The position numbers were made by a program, and so were the translations under genes. Below are positions 26,853-35,610 of a stretch of 64,000 nucleotides of DNA, piece by piece; positions within the stretch are counted from its first letter, which is position 1, and each line of letters starts with the position of its first letter. The notes beneath the pieces are model-generated. The model was not told the origin of the DNA and made no database searches. It saw nothing but the letters and a program-made list of their open reading frames with translations. Location of the stretch: assembly GCA_951812345.1 (NCBI GenBank), contig OX638295.1, positions 878,759 to 942,758 of the forward strand, given 5' to 3'. The DNA comes from Rhodothermales bacterium. GTDB lineage: Bacteria; Bacteroidota; Rhodothermia; Rhodothermales; VXPQ01.

Positions 26853-27611
26853 ATGCGAATAGCATTGGTTGGCATGGGACGGATGGGTGAGGCGGTGAGT
26901 GAACTCGCCGCAAGGCGCGGCCACGAGATCGCGGCCCGGTTCGACGAGTACATCGACCGGTACCCGTCCTTGCCCGATGCCCTGGAACTGCCCGATGGCC
27001 TGGAATCCACCGACGCAGTCATCGATTTTACCCTTCCCGATGCGGCGCCGGAGAATATTGAACGGTATTGCCGGTGGGGTCTTCCCGCCGTGATCGGCAC
27101 GACCGGCTGGTATGACCGGCTCGACGAAGTGCAGGCGCTGGTGGACAAGCACGACGGTTCCATCCTCTACGCCCCGAATTTTTCCATCGGCGTGGCCTTG
27201 CTTGCGCGGGCCGTCCGCTCCATCCTGCCGCTTCTTGACGAGTTGCCGGAATACGATGTTTCCGTCCACGAATCCCATCATATCGGCAAGGCCGACAGCC
27301 CTTCCGGTACGGCGCTCATGCTGGGCGATCTGATTGTGGACGGTCTCGACAGAAAACGTCGTATCGAAACCGAAACGCAACACGGGCGCATCGACGCGCA
27401 TGCGCTGCACGTAACCTCGTCCCGGCTGGGCGGCGTGGTCGGCAAGCACGACATTTCGCTCGACAGCCCATTCGATACCCTGACGTTTTCGCACGAAGCG
27501 AAAAACCGGCGCGGTTTTGCGTTCGGCGCGGTGCGGGCCGCCGAGTGGCTTCCAGGTCGGAAAGGACTTTTTACGCTGGACGATCTGCTGGCCGAATGGC
27601 TCGGATCATAA
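26853..27611 (+). CDS. dapB: 4-hydroxy-tetrahydrodipicolinate reductase
   Basis: 252-residue NAD(P)H-dependent reductase of the lysine and diaminopimelate pathway. N-terminal nucleotide-binding MRIALVGMGRMGEAV, the conserved FSIGVALL, the catalytic ESHHIGKADSPSGTA, and a C-terminal domain ending in the family-typical GLFTLDDLL. It lies 37 bp after thrA and 65 bp before dapA, forming a lysine/DAP cluster. A hairpin with a T-run lies between dapB and dapA. Confidence 0.96.
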   Translation: MRIALVGMGRMGEAVSELAARRGHEIAARFDEYIDRYPSLPDALELPDGLESTDAVIDFTLPDAAPENIERYCRWGLPAVIGTTGWYDRLDEVQALVDKHDGSILYAPNFSIGVALLARAVRSILPLLDELPEYDVSVHESHHIGKADSPSGTALMLGDLIVDGLDRKRRIETETQHGRIDAHALHVTSSRLGGVVGKHDISLDSPFDTLTFSHEAKNRRGFAFGAVRAAEWLPGRKGLFTLDDLLAEWLGS

Positions 27612-27619
27612 TGCGCACC

Positions 27620-27647
27620 GGCGCATAATGCGACGGGCGCCTTTTTT
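27620..27647 (+). terminator. possible intrinsic terminator after dapB
   Basis: GGCGC and GCGCC (27620-27624 / 27637-27641) can pair around a 12-nt loop and are followed by TTTTTT. The stem is short, so it may be only an attenuating hairpin between dapB and dapA. Confidence 0.4.
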
Positions 27648-27676
27648 CACCAGAACCATCATACCATAGCACAGGC

Positions 27677-28567
27677 ATGGGCGATTTTCTTTTTACCGGC
27701 ACCGGAACGGCCCTCGTTACGCCGTTTACCCCGGATGGAGAACAGATTGATTCCGAGGCGTTTTGCCGCCACATGGACATGCAGATCGCCGGAGGCGTCG
27801 AGGCGCTTGTCGTACTCGGCACGACCGGCGAGAACGCCACAATCTGGCCCAAAGAGCGCGAGAAACTCGTGATCGAGGCCATCGAACACGTGGATGGACG
27901 CGTACCCGTCATTGTGGGTACAGGCAACAACTCCACGAGCGAGAGCATCGTCTTTTCGAAGCAGGCGGAAGATGCTGGCGCCGACGGCCTGCTTGTGGTG
28001 GGGCCATACTACAACAAACCGACGCAGGCGGGCTTCAAGGCCCACGTACATGCGATTGCCGCAGGGACGGATTGCCTGATCGTACTGTACAATGTGCCCG
28101 GTCGCACCAGCTTCAACATTCTTCCGGACACCATTCTCGAACTGGCGCACGAAATCCCCTCTGTGGTTGGTATCAAAGAGGCGTCGGGAAGCATTGCGCA
28201 GATAGGCGACCTGCTTGCGGGTCGCCCCGATCATCTGGCTGTGTATTCCGGCGACGACGAAATGACGTTGCCGCTGGTTGCGATGGGCGGACATGGCGTG
28301 ATTTCCGTGGTTGCCAATGTATTGCCTGCGGCGTTCTCGAATCTGACTCGTGCGGCGCTGGAAGGCCGCCTCGACGATGCGCGTCAGGGACATTTTGATC
28401 TGCTGGAAGCCATGCGGGCCTGTTTCTACGAGACGAATCCGATCCCGGTCAAAGCCATGCTGGCGGAAATGGGGCGGATGGACGGTCGGCTGCGCCTGCC
28501 TCTGGTCGGGATCACGGAGCAGACGCTTCCGCGCGTGATCGAGGCGTTTGGTCCGCATTTAGGGTAA
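27677..28567 (+). CDS. dapA: 4-hydroxy-tetrahydrodipicolinate synthase
   Basis: 296-residue class I aldolase condensing pyruvate and aspartate semialdehyde. Visible residues: GTGTALVTPF at the N-terminus, GTTGENATIW, the tyrosine in LYNVPGRTSFN, and the Schiff-base lysine in VVGIKEASGSI. The late NPIPVKAML motif is also conserved. Standard length. Its stop is 5 bp from the stop of the convergent mreD-like gene. Confidence 0.97.
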   Translation: MGDFLFTGTGTALVTPFTPDGEQIDSEAFCRHMDMQIAGGVEALVVLGTTGENATIWPKEREKLVIEAIEHVDGRVPVIVGTGNNSTSESIVFSKQAEDAGADGLLVVGPYYNKPTQAGFKAHVHAIAAGTDCLIVLYNVPGRTSFNILPDTILELAHEIPSVVGIKEASGSIAQIGDLLAGRPDHLAVYSGDDEMTLPLVAMGGHGVISVVANVLPAAFSNLTRAALEGRLDDARQGHFDLLEAMRACFYETNPIPVKAMLAEMGRMDGRLRLPLVGITEQTLPRVIEAFGPHLG

Positions 28568-28572
28568 TCCCG

Positions 28573-29049
28573 TCAGCGCGTTCTCGTCATGAAGAGTGTG
28601 GCCAACCCTGCGAGGGCGGCGGTGTAGAGCGAGGAACCAAGCCAGACGCCGGTGACGATGGATATGTTTTTCGTGCTTGCGGCCAGCGCGATGAACAGGG
28701 CAAACAGCCCGTTGTGCAATAGCGCCACGGCGAGGCTGCCGACGAAAATGTACGAGGGGATTACCGGGAAGCTTTCTCGTTCGGTGTGCTGGAAAAGTCC
28801 CATGAGATAGCCTATCACCGTTTTCACGAACATCTGAATGCCCCATGTTCCATACAGGGCATCCATAAAGAACCCGCTCGCAAACCCCGTAAGGGCTCCG
28901 TACCGCCGACCGAGTTGCATGCCCGTCCACGCTACGTACAACAGCACGGCGTCCGGCCAGGCATTCCACAAATGGAGTCGTCCCAGAACAAGCCATTGCA
29001 CCGCAATAATCAGGGCGCCGACGAGAATGTGAGGAAGCAATGAGGGCAT
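28573..29049 (-). CDS. MreD-like rod-shape-determining membrane protein
   Basis: 158-residue protein with about five transmembrane helices and little else, in the pattern of MreD (WPDAVLLYVAWTGMQLGRRYGALTGFASGFFMDALYG resembles the conserved region with the small-residue and FMD motif; only part is quoted in spirit). MreD links the elongasome to the membrane. mreB and mreC are not here, but the gene follows the dacB-like endopeptidase with a 12-bp gap on the same strand, so a cell-wall role is coherent. Assignment rests on topology and a few motifs. Confidence 0.7.
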   Translation of the reverse strand: MPSLLPHILVGALIIAVQWLVLGRLHLWNAWPDAVLLYVAWTGMQLGRRYGALTGFASGFFMDALYGTWGIQMFVKTVIGYLMGLFQHTERESFPVIPSYIFVGSLAVALLHNGLFALFIALAASTKNISIVTGVWLGSSLYTAALAGLATLFMTRTR

Positions 29050-29061
29050 GCAGGCGCCGGA

Positions 29062-30546
29062 TTACGATGGGGAAGAGGAGGCGGCCAGTTCCATGACGAG
29101 GCGGTCGATCGTTTGCGTGATTCGATAGGACGGCCCCGAGCAGTTGTTGGCGAAGACAGCGAACGCCAGCGTTTGTCCGTCCTGTGTCGTAACGTAGCCG
29201 CTCAAAGACCGTACGAATTCAAGGGAGCCTGTTTTGGCCCGGACGGGCACCCGGTTCAGGCGGTAGCGAAGCGTGGACCCTCGCTCCCCACCTCTGGCAA
29301 GCGAAGCAAGAAATGCCTCGCGCTGTTCGTGCCCGTGCATGTAGGTCAACAGGTTGCCCATGGCGCGCGGCGTAATCATGTTCTTGCGGGACAACCCCGA
29401 TCCGTCACGAACTTCGATGTCTCCCGTTGCGGCTCCGGCTCGTCTCAATAGTTGTTTGATGCGATTTTCCGCACCTTGCGCAGAGCCGTTGGAAGCATAG
29501 GTCCGGAAGACCTGCTCTGCATAGAAATTATTGCTTTCCTTGTTGACGATATGCAGAATGTCCAGTAATGGAGGGGATACATACACGAATAAGGGCTGCT
29601 CCGTATCGTACCGGAAATTGTTCAGGTCGTCGATGTCTACCGGTTCGCCTTGCACCTCGATGCCTTCTTCGCGCAGGTATTGTACAAAGGTAGTGACAGC
29701 AAAGGCCGTGGGATTCGCTACGGGGACCCCGATCGTTCCGTTATACGTGCGGGGGAGGCTTCCTTGCAGGGTAATACGTTCCTTTCTGAAGTCCCGGTGG
29801 GTAGTTATGGCGATGCCCCGCCGCCGGTTGGCCGTGACCATCCGGTTCCGGAAATCCAGAAATCCGTCGGGACGCATACTGACCCGGGCGGGACGCCCCG
29901 GGGAGCCGGCCCGGATATGCACCAGGACGACATTGTCATTGTATGCGAGGCCGCTGATGCTTATACCCACCTCGCGGCTGGCGCTCGACGTGACAAAGTT
30001 GATATCCCAGCCTTCGGCGTACGACTGATCGTCGAAGGCATTGTCATCTCCTACGATACGCCCCTCGATCCGCGTGATGCCCATGCTTGCCAGATCCCTC
30101 GCCCATGTTCTGAGCGGATCCCCGCGGCGGATATGTTCACTTCCGAACGTGGGGTCACCTGAGCCCCGCAACACGAGATCGCCTTTCAGGATGCCTTCTT
30201 CCACCTGTCCGTCGAAATACAGCACCGTGCGATACCGGTAATCGCTGCCGAGGGCGTCGAGCGCAGCGGCCGAAGTGAAAATTTTCTGATTGGATGCGGG
30301 GAGAAAGGCGTTCGAGGCGTTGTGCTCGTACCAGGTTTCGCCGGTTTCGACATGCTGCACATACACGCCCCAGAAAGCGTTCTGCGAGATAGTTCCATTG
30401 AGAATGGTATCAAGGTCCGGCGGCGGGCTGGTAGGGGCCGTTGCGAGTGCAAGGGCGATGACTGCTGCCGGCAGGGTTGCAAGGCGGCGGCGTTTCGTAG
30501 CTGGTATATCGTTCACGATGTTTCGCATAAGGGATCGCAAGGACAT
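29062..30546 (-). CDS. dacB: D-alanyl-D-alanine carboxypeptidase/endopeptidase, PBP4 family
   Basis: Periplasmic class C penicillin-binding protein trimming or cleaving peptidoglycan cross-links. The three active-site motifs are visible: SxxK in PASNQKIFTSAAALDALG, SxN-type in DGSGLSRKN, and KTG in VRAKTGSLEFV. The N-terminus is a basic, hydrophobic signal segment. An ATG at 30597 would extend it by 17 residues and leave only 18 bp to the divergent DUF3098 gene; the ATG at 30546 (or 30528) leaves room for promoters, hence my choice. Likely cotranscribed with the downstream mreD-like gene. Confidence 0.9.
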   Translation of the reverse strand: MSLRSLMRNIVNDIPATKRRRLATLPAAVIALALATAPTSPPPDLDTILNGTISQNAFWGVYVQHVETGETWYEHNASNAFLPASNQKIFTSAAALDALGSDYRYRTVLYFDGQVEEGILKGDLVLRGSGDPTFGSEHIRRGDPLRTWARDLASMGITRIEGRIVGDDNAFDDQSYAEGWDINFVTSSASREVGISISGLAYNDNVVLVHIRAGSPGRPARVSMRPDGFLDFRNRMVTANRRRGIAITTHRDFRKERITLQGSLPRTYNGTIGVPVANPTAFAVTTFVQYLREEGIEVQGEPVDIDDLNNFRYDTEQPLFVYVSPPLLDILHIVNKESNNFYAEQVFRTYASNGSAQGAENRIKQLLRRAGAATGDIEVRDGSGLSRKNMITPRAMGNLLTYMHGHEQREAFLASLARGGERGSTLRYRLNRVPVRAKTGSLEFVRSLSGYVTTQDGQTLAFAVFANNCSGPSYRITQTIDRLVMELAASSSPS

Positions 30547-30615
30547 GGAACCTGAATGCACCTGTGGGGTTCGCCTTGACAGTACGTTTTGATACATATC
30601 CTGTTCATGGTATAA

Positions 30616-30903
30616 ATGGCAAAGCCTTCCGGACGACGACGTACCCCGCAGGCCCGCAGGTCGCGCCGCAGTGTGCGCATGGTGTTTCGCCGCAGGAATT
30701 ATCTGCTGCTCCTGATTGGCGTGGCTGCGGTTGTGCTGGGATACGCTATGATGCGTATCGACAACCAGGTGGAAGGGTTCATTTCGCTGTACATTGCCCC
30801 CCTCATTATTCTGGGCGGATATCTGGAGATCATCTGGGCCATTCTTGTGCGGCCGGAAGAGGAGAAAGATTCTCCGAAAAAATCCCGGTCCCCCGCTCGA
30901 TAA
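30616..30903 (+). CDS. small DUF3098-type membrane protein
   Basis: 95 residues: a strongly basic N-terminus (about 14 Arg/Lys in the first 28 residues), two transmembrane helices (about 29-46 and 57-74) and a charged tail. Length, two-helix layout and the VVLGYAMMR ... APLIILGGYLEIIWAI pattern match DUF3098, a small family of Bacteroidota-like genomes with no known function. Divergent from dacB, convergent with namZ. Confidence 0.75.
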   Translation: MAKPSGRRRTPQARRSRRSVRMVFRRRNYLLLLIGVAAVVLGYAMMRIDNQVEGFISLYIAPLIILGGYLEIIWAILVRPEEEKDSPKKSRSPAR

Positions 30904-30924
30904 ACGGCCGGCCGCCGGTTCGCC

Positions 30925-32277
30925 TCACGGATAAAGCAAATATCCCGCGCGCAACTCGCGAAAGGCGAGCACCTCGTGTTCCCACGATGCGATGACGGTT
31001 TCGGGCGATGCCCCTTGCCGCAGCATGCTCAGCAGGCGTTGCGTGCCGGCAAGCCGGGCCATTCCTCCGGGGCGGTTCACCAACTCTTCCAGCGTATTCG
31101 ATGCAGCCTGCTGTCGGAATACATTGAGGACATGTATTCCGGTTTCTACCGGCCGGAATGCTTGTTCGTCGATAAGGACGTAGCGAATCCCCTCCAGTGT
31201 TTGCCCTTCCAGTTTCGGGTGGGAAGCCATGCCCGGTATGCTTTCCGGAGTGAACACGATGGCCTCGAACCGCACGCCGGCGAGTCCCTGCATGTTGAGC
31301 GAATCGGCCGCCGCCCGTCCGTCAAGCCAGGGGGCCCCGACCTGCACGAAAGGCTGCCGGGTGCCTCGTCCTTCACTGGCCGACGTGGCCTCGAAAAGGA
31401 CGGCGCCGGGATACACGAGCGCCGTTTCGAAGTCCGGGATATTGGGACTGGGCGGAATCCAGGGCAGCCCGGTGTCGGGCCAGAACATGTCTCGTCGCCA
31501 CCCTTCCATTTCCACGACATGAAGATTCAACCCGTCGAGTCCTTCCATCATGGATTCGTCCCGGATCATGCGGGCCAGTTCCCCCACTGTCATGCCGTGG
31601 ACCATGGGGATGGGGTACTGCCCCACGAAGGACGTATGCTCCGGCTCGAGCACGAAGCCCGACACGTAATCTCCTCCCAGCGGGTTGGGGCGATCCAGCA
31701 CGACGAACGGGATCTCCTGTTCGGCCGCTGCCTGCATGGCCAGCCCCATCGTTGAAATGTACGTATAGAAGCGGGCCCCGATATCCTGAATGTCGAATAC
31801 CAGCACATCGGCGCCGTGCAGCATATCCGGGGTCGGTTTGCGCGTTTCCCCGTAGAGGCTGTACACCGGTACGCCGGTGCGTTCGTCTCGCCCGTCGGCG
31901 ATTTTTTCTCCGGCGTCGGCCGTGCCGCGCAGGCCGTGTTCGGGGCCGAAGAGCGCCGTAAGCTCCACGTTCGGGGCGGCGGCGATCAGGTCGATCAGAT
32001 GTGTCGTGTCGACGCGGGCGGTGTGGTTGACCACCAGGCCGACGCGTTTCCCGTCGAGCAGGTCGAACCCGCGCTCCGCCAGCGCCGCCGCTCCTGTTTT
32101 AACGGGCGGCGCCTCTGCCGCCTCGGAGGGCGCTGAGGCAGAATCGGAGCGTTCGGCGGGGTTGCCGCACGCCGAACAAAAAAGCAGCGCGGCGAGCATG
32201 CCGGGGTACAGGACGTTACGCCCCGTTCGCCACCAGTTCGCGTTCGCAGAAGAAATAGCCGGCCTCGATGGTTCCAT
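30925..32277 (-). CDS. NamZ-type exo-beta-N-acetylmuramidase (DUF1343), predicted lipoprotein
   Basis: 450-residue DUF1343 protein; members of this family (NamZ) release MurNAc from peptidoglycan fragments. Typical motifs: [54 protein letters not shown], and [13 protein letters not shown]. The N-terminus has a lipobox FCSAC. The start at 32277 provides arginines ahead of the hydrophobic stretch but overlaps the end of ndk by 62 bp; the ATG at 32199 avoids overlap but leaves only a 10-residue leader. Coexpression with ndk is likely either way. Confidence 0.88.
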   Translation of the reverse strand: MEPSRPAISSANANWWRTGRNVLYPGMLAALLFCSACGNPAERSDSASAPSEAAEAPPVKTGAAALAERGFDLLDGKRVGLVVNHTARVDTTHLIDLIAAAPNVELTALFGPEHGLRGTADAGEKIADGRDERTGVPVYSLYGETRKPTPDMLHGADVLVFDIQDIGARFYTYISTMGLAMQAAAEQEIPFVVLDRPNPLGGDYVSGFVLEPEHTSFVGQYPIPMVHGMTVGELARMIRDESMMEGLDGLNLHVVEMEGWRRDMFWPDTGLPWIPPSPNIPDFETALVYPGAVLFEATSASEGRGTRQPFVQVGAPWLDGRAAADSLNMQGLAGVRFEAIVFTPESIPGMASHPKLEGQTLEGIRYVLIDEQAFRPVETGIHVLNVFRQQAASNTLEELVNRPGGMARLAGTQRLLSMLRQGASPETVIASWEHEVLAFRELRAGYLLYP

Positions 32278-32641
32278 TGGCGACGGAATCGGATCCGTGA
32301 ACGATGTTTTGTCCCTTGTTGTCCGCAAAAGCGTGGCGGATGGTGCCTTCCGCCGCTTCCGCCGGGTCGGTGGCGCCGATCAATGCGCGAAAATCTTCCA
32401 CGGCATTCTCTTTTTCCAGCACCATCGGGACGCATGGACCGCTCGACATGAACTCCGTCAGTTCGTCGAAGAACGGACGTCCCTTGTGTACGGCGTAAAA
32501 CCCTTCGGCTTCCTTCCGGGTGAGTTGCTGCATCCGCAGGGCGCGCAGGACGAATCCGGCTTCCTGAATGCGACGAATGACTTCTCCGACAAGGCCCTTG
32601 CGGACGCAATCGGGTTTCAGAATGGCAAGCGTGCGCTCCAT
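32216..32641 (-). CDS. ndk: nucleoside diphosphate kinase
   Basis: 141 residues, the usual length. Begins [16 protein letters not shown], contains HKGRPFF, and the active-site histidine in QNIVHGSDS close to the C-terminus. It transfers the gamma phosphate of ATP to nucleoside diphosphates. Its 3' end overlaps the likely start of the namZ-type gene. Confidence 0.97.
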   Translation of the reverse strand: MERTLAILKPDCVRKGLVGEVIRRIQEAGFVLRALRMQQLTRKEAEGFYAVHKGRPFFDELTEFMSSGPCVPMVLEKENAVEDFRALIGATDPAEAAEGTIRHAFADNKGQNIVHGSDSVANGTIEAGYFFCERELVANGA

Positions 32642-32723
32642 AAGGTATACGGTGAATCGGATAAAACGTGCGTAGGGGTGCGTGTGTACGGACTGTCTGT
32701 AAAGAACGGCAGCAAGCCTTCGG

Positions 32724-33782
32724 TCAGGCCGGATCGGATGCTACATGCCGTTCGGCGTGGTAGGACGATCGCACGAGGGGGCCGCTTTCGACATGATCGA
32801 TGCCTTTGGCTTCGCCGACGATCTTGTACTGTGCGAATGTGTCCGGGTGGACGAATTCCTCGACGGGCAGATGCATGCGCGTGGGTTGCAGATACTGCCC
32901 GATCGTCATGACGTCCACCCCGTTCGCCACGAAATCGTCCATCAGGTCGAACACCTCGGCTTCCGTTTCGCCCAGCCCGACCATGATGCCGCTTTTCGTG
33001 CGCAATCCTGCTTCCTTCGAGATGCGAAGCACCTCGAGCGATTGCCGGTAATCGGCTTGCGGGCGGACGCGGCGGTAGAGGCGCGGGACCGTTTCCACAT
33101 TATGATTCATGATATCCGGGCGGGCGTCGATGACCTGTTGCAAGGCCTGCCGGTCGCCCCGGAAATCGGGGATCAGCACTTCGACCGTACAACCTTCTCG
33201 TGCTTCGCGGATTTTACGGATTGTTTCTGCGAAGATCGGTGCGCCGCCGTCTTTCCGTTCGTCGCGGTTGACACTCGTCACGACGGCATGATTCAGCTCC
33301 ATGAGGCGGGCCGCCTCGGCGACGCGGTCCGGTTCGTCCCAGTCCAGGCCCTCCGGCGGGCGGCCCGTCATCACGGCGCAGAAGCCGCACGAACGGGTGC
33401 ATACGTTCCCCAGGATCATGAAGGTGGCCGTGCCTGCGCTCCAGCATTCCCCCATATTGGGGCATCGCGCGCTCTGGCAGACCGTGTGCAGGTTGTGGTC
33501 CTCGATGATGCGGGCCACGTTCCGGTAGGTGGGGCCGTACGGGAGCTTGACGCGGAGCCAGTCGGGGCGGCGGCCCCGGGTATTGGCAATGTCCGGCTGC
33601 TCTACTACCGGGAGTTCGAACATGCCCGGATCGCCGTCGCCGGAAGAGAAAAGCGGCTCCTTCTTCACCCGTTCGAGTCGGATGTCACCGGGGCGCCTGG
33701 GCTTTTCTGTGGATGGGCGGGGCATGGAACGGGAAAGGGCGCGTACGTTGACGGGGTGGCTTCCGGAATGAATTCCGTTCAT
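32724..33782 (-). CDS. lipA: lipoyl synthase
   Basis: Radical SAM enzyme inserting two sulfurs into protein-bound octanoate. Two iron-sulfur cluster motifs are visible: [12 protein letters not shown] (auxiliary cluster) and CTRSCGFC (SAM cluster, CX3CX2C). The C-terminal RSSYHAE provides the conserved serine ligand. The 352-residue reading from 33782 has a GGAG ribosome-binding site 9 bp upstream but is about 30-40 residues longer than usual at the N-terminus; ATGs at 33725 and 33623 are alternatives. No lipB or 2-oxoacid dehydrogenase gene is adjacent. Confidence 0.96.
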   Translation of the reverse strand: MNGIHSGSHPVNVRALSRSMPRPSTEKPRRPGDIRLERVKKEPLFSSGDGDPGMFELPVVEQPDIANTRGRRPDWLRVKLPYGPTYRNVARIIEDHNLHTVCQSARCPNMGECWSAGTATFMILGNVCTRSCGFCAVMTGRPPEGLDWDEPDRVAEAARLMELNHAVVTSVNRDERKDGGAPIFAETIRKIREAREGCTVEVLIPDFRGDRQALQQVIDARPDIMNHNVETVPRLYRRVRPQADYRQSLEVLRISKEAGLRTKSGIMVGLGETEAEVFDLMDDFVANGVDVMTIGQYLQPTRMHLPVEEFVHPDTFAQYKIVGEAKGIDHVESGPLVRSSYHAERHVASDPA

Positions 33783-33860
33783 AAATTCTCCGATGCAGGA
33801 ATACGGTTGATTGCCCGATCGGATCCCCCGGAATCCTTAATGGCGATGGTATGTAGCAAG

Positions 33861-33873
33861 GGATACTCTGATC
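33861..33873 (+). repeat. GGATACTCTGATC intergenic motif, copy 3
   Basis: Exact copy 64 bp upstream of the lysine transaminase. The next ~25 bp (CTTCGATCAGCGCTTC region) also align with the sequence following the copy at 62325, so it looks like a longer element end. Confidence 0.6.
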
Positions 33874-33937
33874 AAGTCTACTTCGATCAGCGCTTCCCAA
33901 GAGGATCAATGCTTTTTGCACCCGTTCGCCTATCTGC

Positions 33938-35284
33938 ATGAATAGTGCGGCTTCAAACACCGTGTCCCCCCACCAGGACGTACGGCGTATTCTGTCGGAG
34001 CATTTGCTGGTGAGCGGCATGACGCCCCTTGTGCTGGACATGCAGCGCAGCCGGGGGGTACATCTTCGCGATGCGGCCACGGGCAAGGAATATCTCGACT
34101 TTTTCGGATTCTTCGCCACCAGTGTGCTGGGCATGAACCATCCCGCCCTCGTTGAGGACGCGGATTTTCGGGAGCGTTTGCTGGAGGCGGCGCTCCACAA
34201 AGTCACGAATTCGGATATAGCCACCGTGCATATGGCTCGGTTCGCCCGGACGTTCGGCCGGGTGGCGATTCCGGAGTACCTGCCCTATGCGTTCTTTATT
34301 TCCGGCGGGGCGGCGGCCGTCGAGAATGCCCTGAAGGCGGCGTTCGACTGGAAGGTTCGCAAAAACAGGGCGAAGGGCCGCCGGGACGGACTCGGGAGGC
34401 GGGTGCTGCACCTGGAACAGGCGTTCCATGGACGCTCCGGATACACGCTTTCGCTCACCAACACGGCGGATCCCAACAAGACCCGGCACTTTCCTATCTT
34501 CGATTGGCCGCGCATACCGAACCCGAAAATCGTTCATCCGCTGGATGCGCATCTCGAAGAAGTCGAGCGGGCCGAGGCTGTTGCGCTCGACCGGGCCCGG
34601 GAGCATTTTATGGCGTACGGAGACGATATCGCCTCCGTGATCGTCGAACCCATTCAGGGGGAGGGGGGAGACAATCACTTTCGCCCGGAATTTCTTGCCC
34701 GGCTGAAGGAATTGGCCCACGAGAACGACACGCTGCTCATCTTCGACGAAGTACAGACCGGCATCGGCATTACCGGGCGGTTCTGGGCGCACCAGGCGCT
34801 TGGCGTGCGTCCCGATCTGATTGCATTCGGAAAGAAGACCCAGGTCTGCGGCGTGCTGGCCGGTCCGAAAATGGACGAGGTGGAAGATCATGTATTCCGC
34901 TTGCCGGGCCGCATCAACTCGACCTGGGGCGGCAATCTCGCGGATATGGTCCGCTTCGACCGGATCCTGGAGGTGATGGAGGAGCAGGATATCGTGAGCC
35001 GGGTGGACGGGCTGGGGGCGCATCTGCTCACGCGCCTGCAGGAACTGGCTGCCGTGCATCCCTCTATCGGCAATGTTCGGGGCCGGGGTCTGATGTGCGC
35101 TTTCGATCTGCCCGATTCGGACGTGCGCGCCGCCTTTCTCGACGCGTGTTACGAGGCCGGACTGGTTATGCTGGGTTGCGGGGCTTCATCCGTGCGCTTC
35201 AGACCGCCGCTTATCGTCACGACGGACGAACTGGACCGGGGGATAGACCTCATCGATACGGCGCTGCGGAAGATGGACCGGTAG
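33938..35284 (+). CDS. lat: L-lysine 6-transaminase
   Basis: 448-residue class III PLP aminotransferase; the overall sequence matches L-lysine epsilon-aminotransferase (MTPLVLDMQRSRGVHLRD, FGFFATSVLGMNHPAL, EPIQGEGGDNHFR, and IFDEVQTGIGITGRFW). The PLP lysine is in AFGKKTQVCG. It removes the epsilon-amino group of lysine onto 2-oxoglutarate, giving aminoadipate semialdehyde. It stands alone, convergent with gyrA across a 326-bp spacer. A GGATACTCTGATC copy lies upstream. Confidence 0.93.
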   Translation: MNSAASNTVSPHQDVRRILSEHLLVSGMTPLVLDMQRSRGVHLRDAATGKEYLDFFGFFATSVLGMNHPALVEDADFRERLLEAALHKVTNSDIATVHMARFARTFGRVAIPEYLPYAFFISGGAAAVENALKAAFDWKVRKNRAKGRRDGLGRRVLHLEQAFHGRSGYTLSLTNTADPNKTRHFPIFDWPRIPNPKIVHPLDAHLEEVERAEAVALDRAREHFMAYGDDIASVIVEPIQGEGGDNHFRPEFLARLKELAHENDTLLIFDEVQTGIGITGRFWAHQALGVRPDLIAFGKKTQVCGVLAGPKMDEVEDHVFRLPGRINSTWGGNLADMVRFDRILEVMEEQDIVSRVDGLGAHLLTRLQELAAVHPSIGNVRGRGLMCAFDLPDSDVRAAFLDACYEAGLVMLGCGASSVRFRPPLIVTTDELDRGIDLIDTALRKMDR

Positions 35285-35358
35285 ATGGGTCCTGATCGCT
35301 GGCCTGTTTCCACGATTCCCCACGATTTTCCGCAACGGATCGCTTCGTGTGCGGAGGC

Positions 35359-35440
35359 GCCTGCCGCACTGCTTCGTCATTCCTTGCCAGCGCGCCCTTC
35401 TCAGTCTCTGGGCTTTGCGGAGGTAATCGGAGTGATCTAT
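35359..35440 (+). repeat. diverged partial copy of the 62321-62582 repeat element
   Basis: Aligns with 62500-62580 at roughly 80 percent identity by eye: shared GCCTGCC, TGCTTCGTCATTCCTTGCC, CTCAG-CTCTG-GCTTTGCGG and a degraded right end TAATCGGAGTGATCTAT against TAATCAGAGTATCCTAT. Confidence 0.75.
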
Positions 35441-35457
35441 GCAAAATATGCATAGAT
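35435..35457. repeat. 9-bp perfect palindrome with 5-nt loop
   Basis: ATCTATGCA-AAATA-TGCATAGAT. It starts at the right edge of the 35.36-kb repeat copy. It could be a bidirectional terminator stem for lat and gyrA, although no T-run follows on either side. Confidence 0.6.
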
Positions 35458-35610
35458 ATACCCCGAATTATGCAGAATTCGTATAGTTCGGATCGCCAGC
35501 CCTCGAAACCCCATTATTCGGAACCCGGATCGTCCAGCCTCCGACTATGCGGAGCCCATATCGTGCGGACCGCAGCAGGAGGCTATGCACAGGAAATCGC
35601 GCCTGATCCG

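Larger units (their letters stand above)
35285..35610. other. 326-bp convergent spacer between lat and gyrA
   Basis: No gene seen. It holds an 80-bp segment homologous to the 62.3-kb MITE-like element (35359-35440), a perfect palindrome (35435-35457), a second hairpin near 35463-35491 (CCGAA/TTCGG ends), and repeated TATGC words. Transcription from both sides must end here. Confidence 0.6.
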
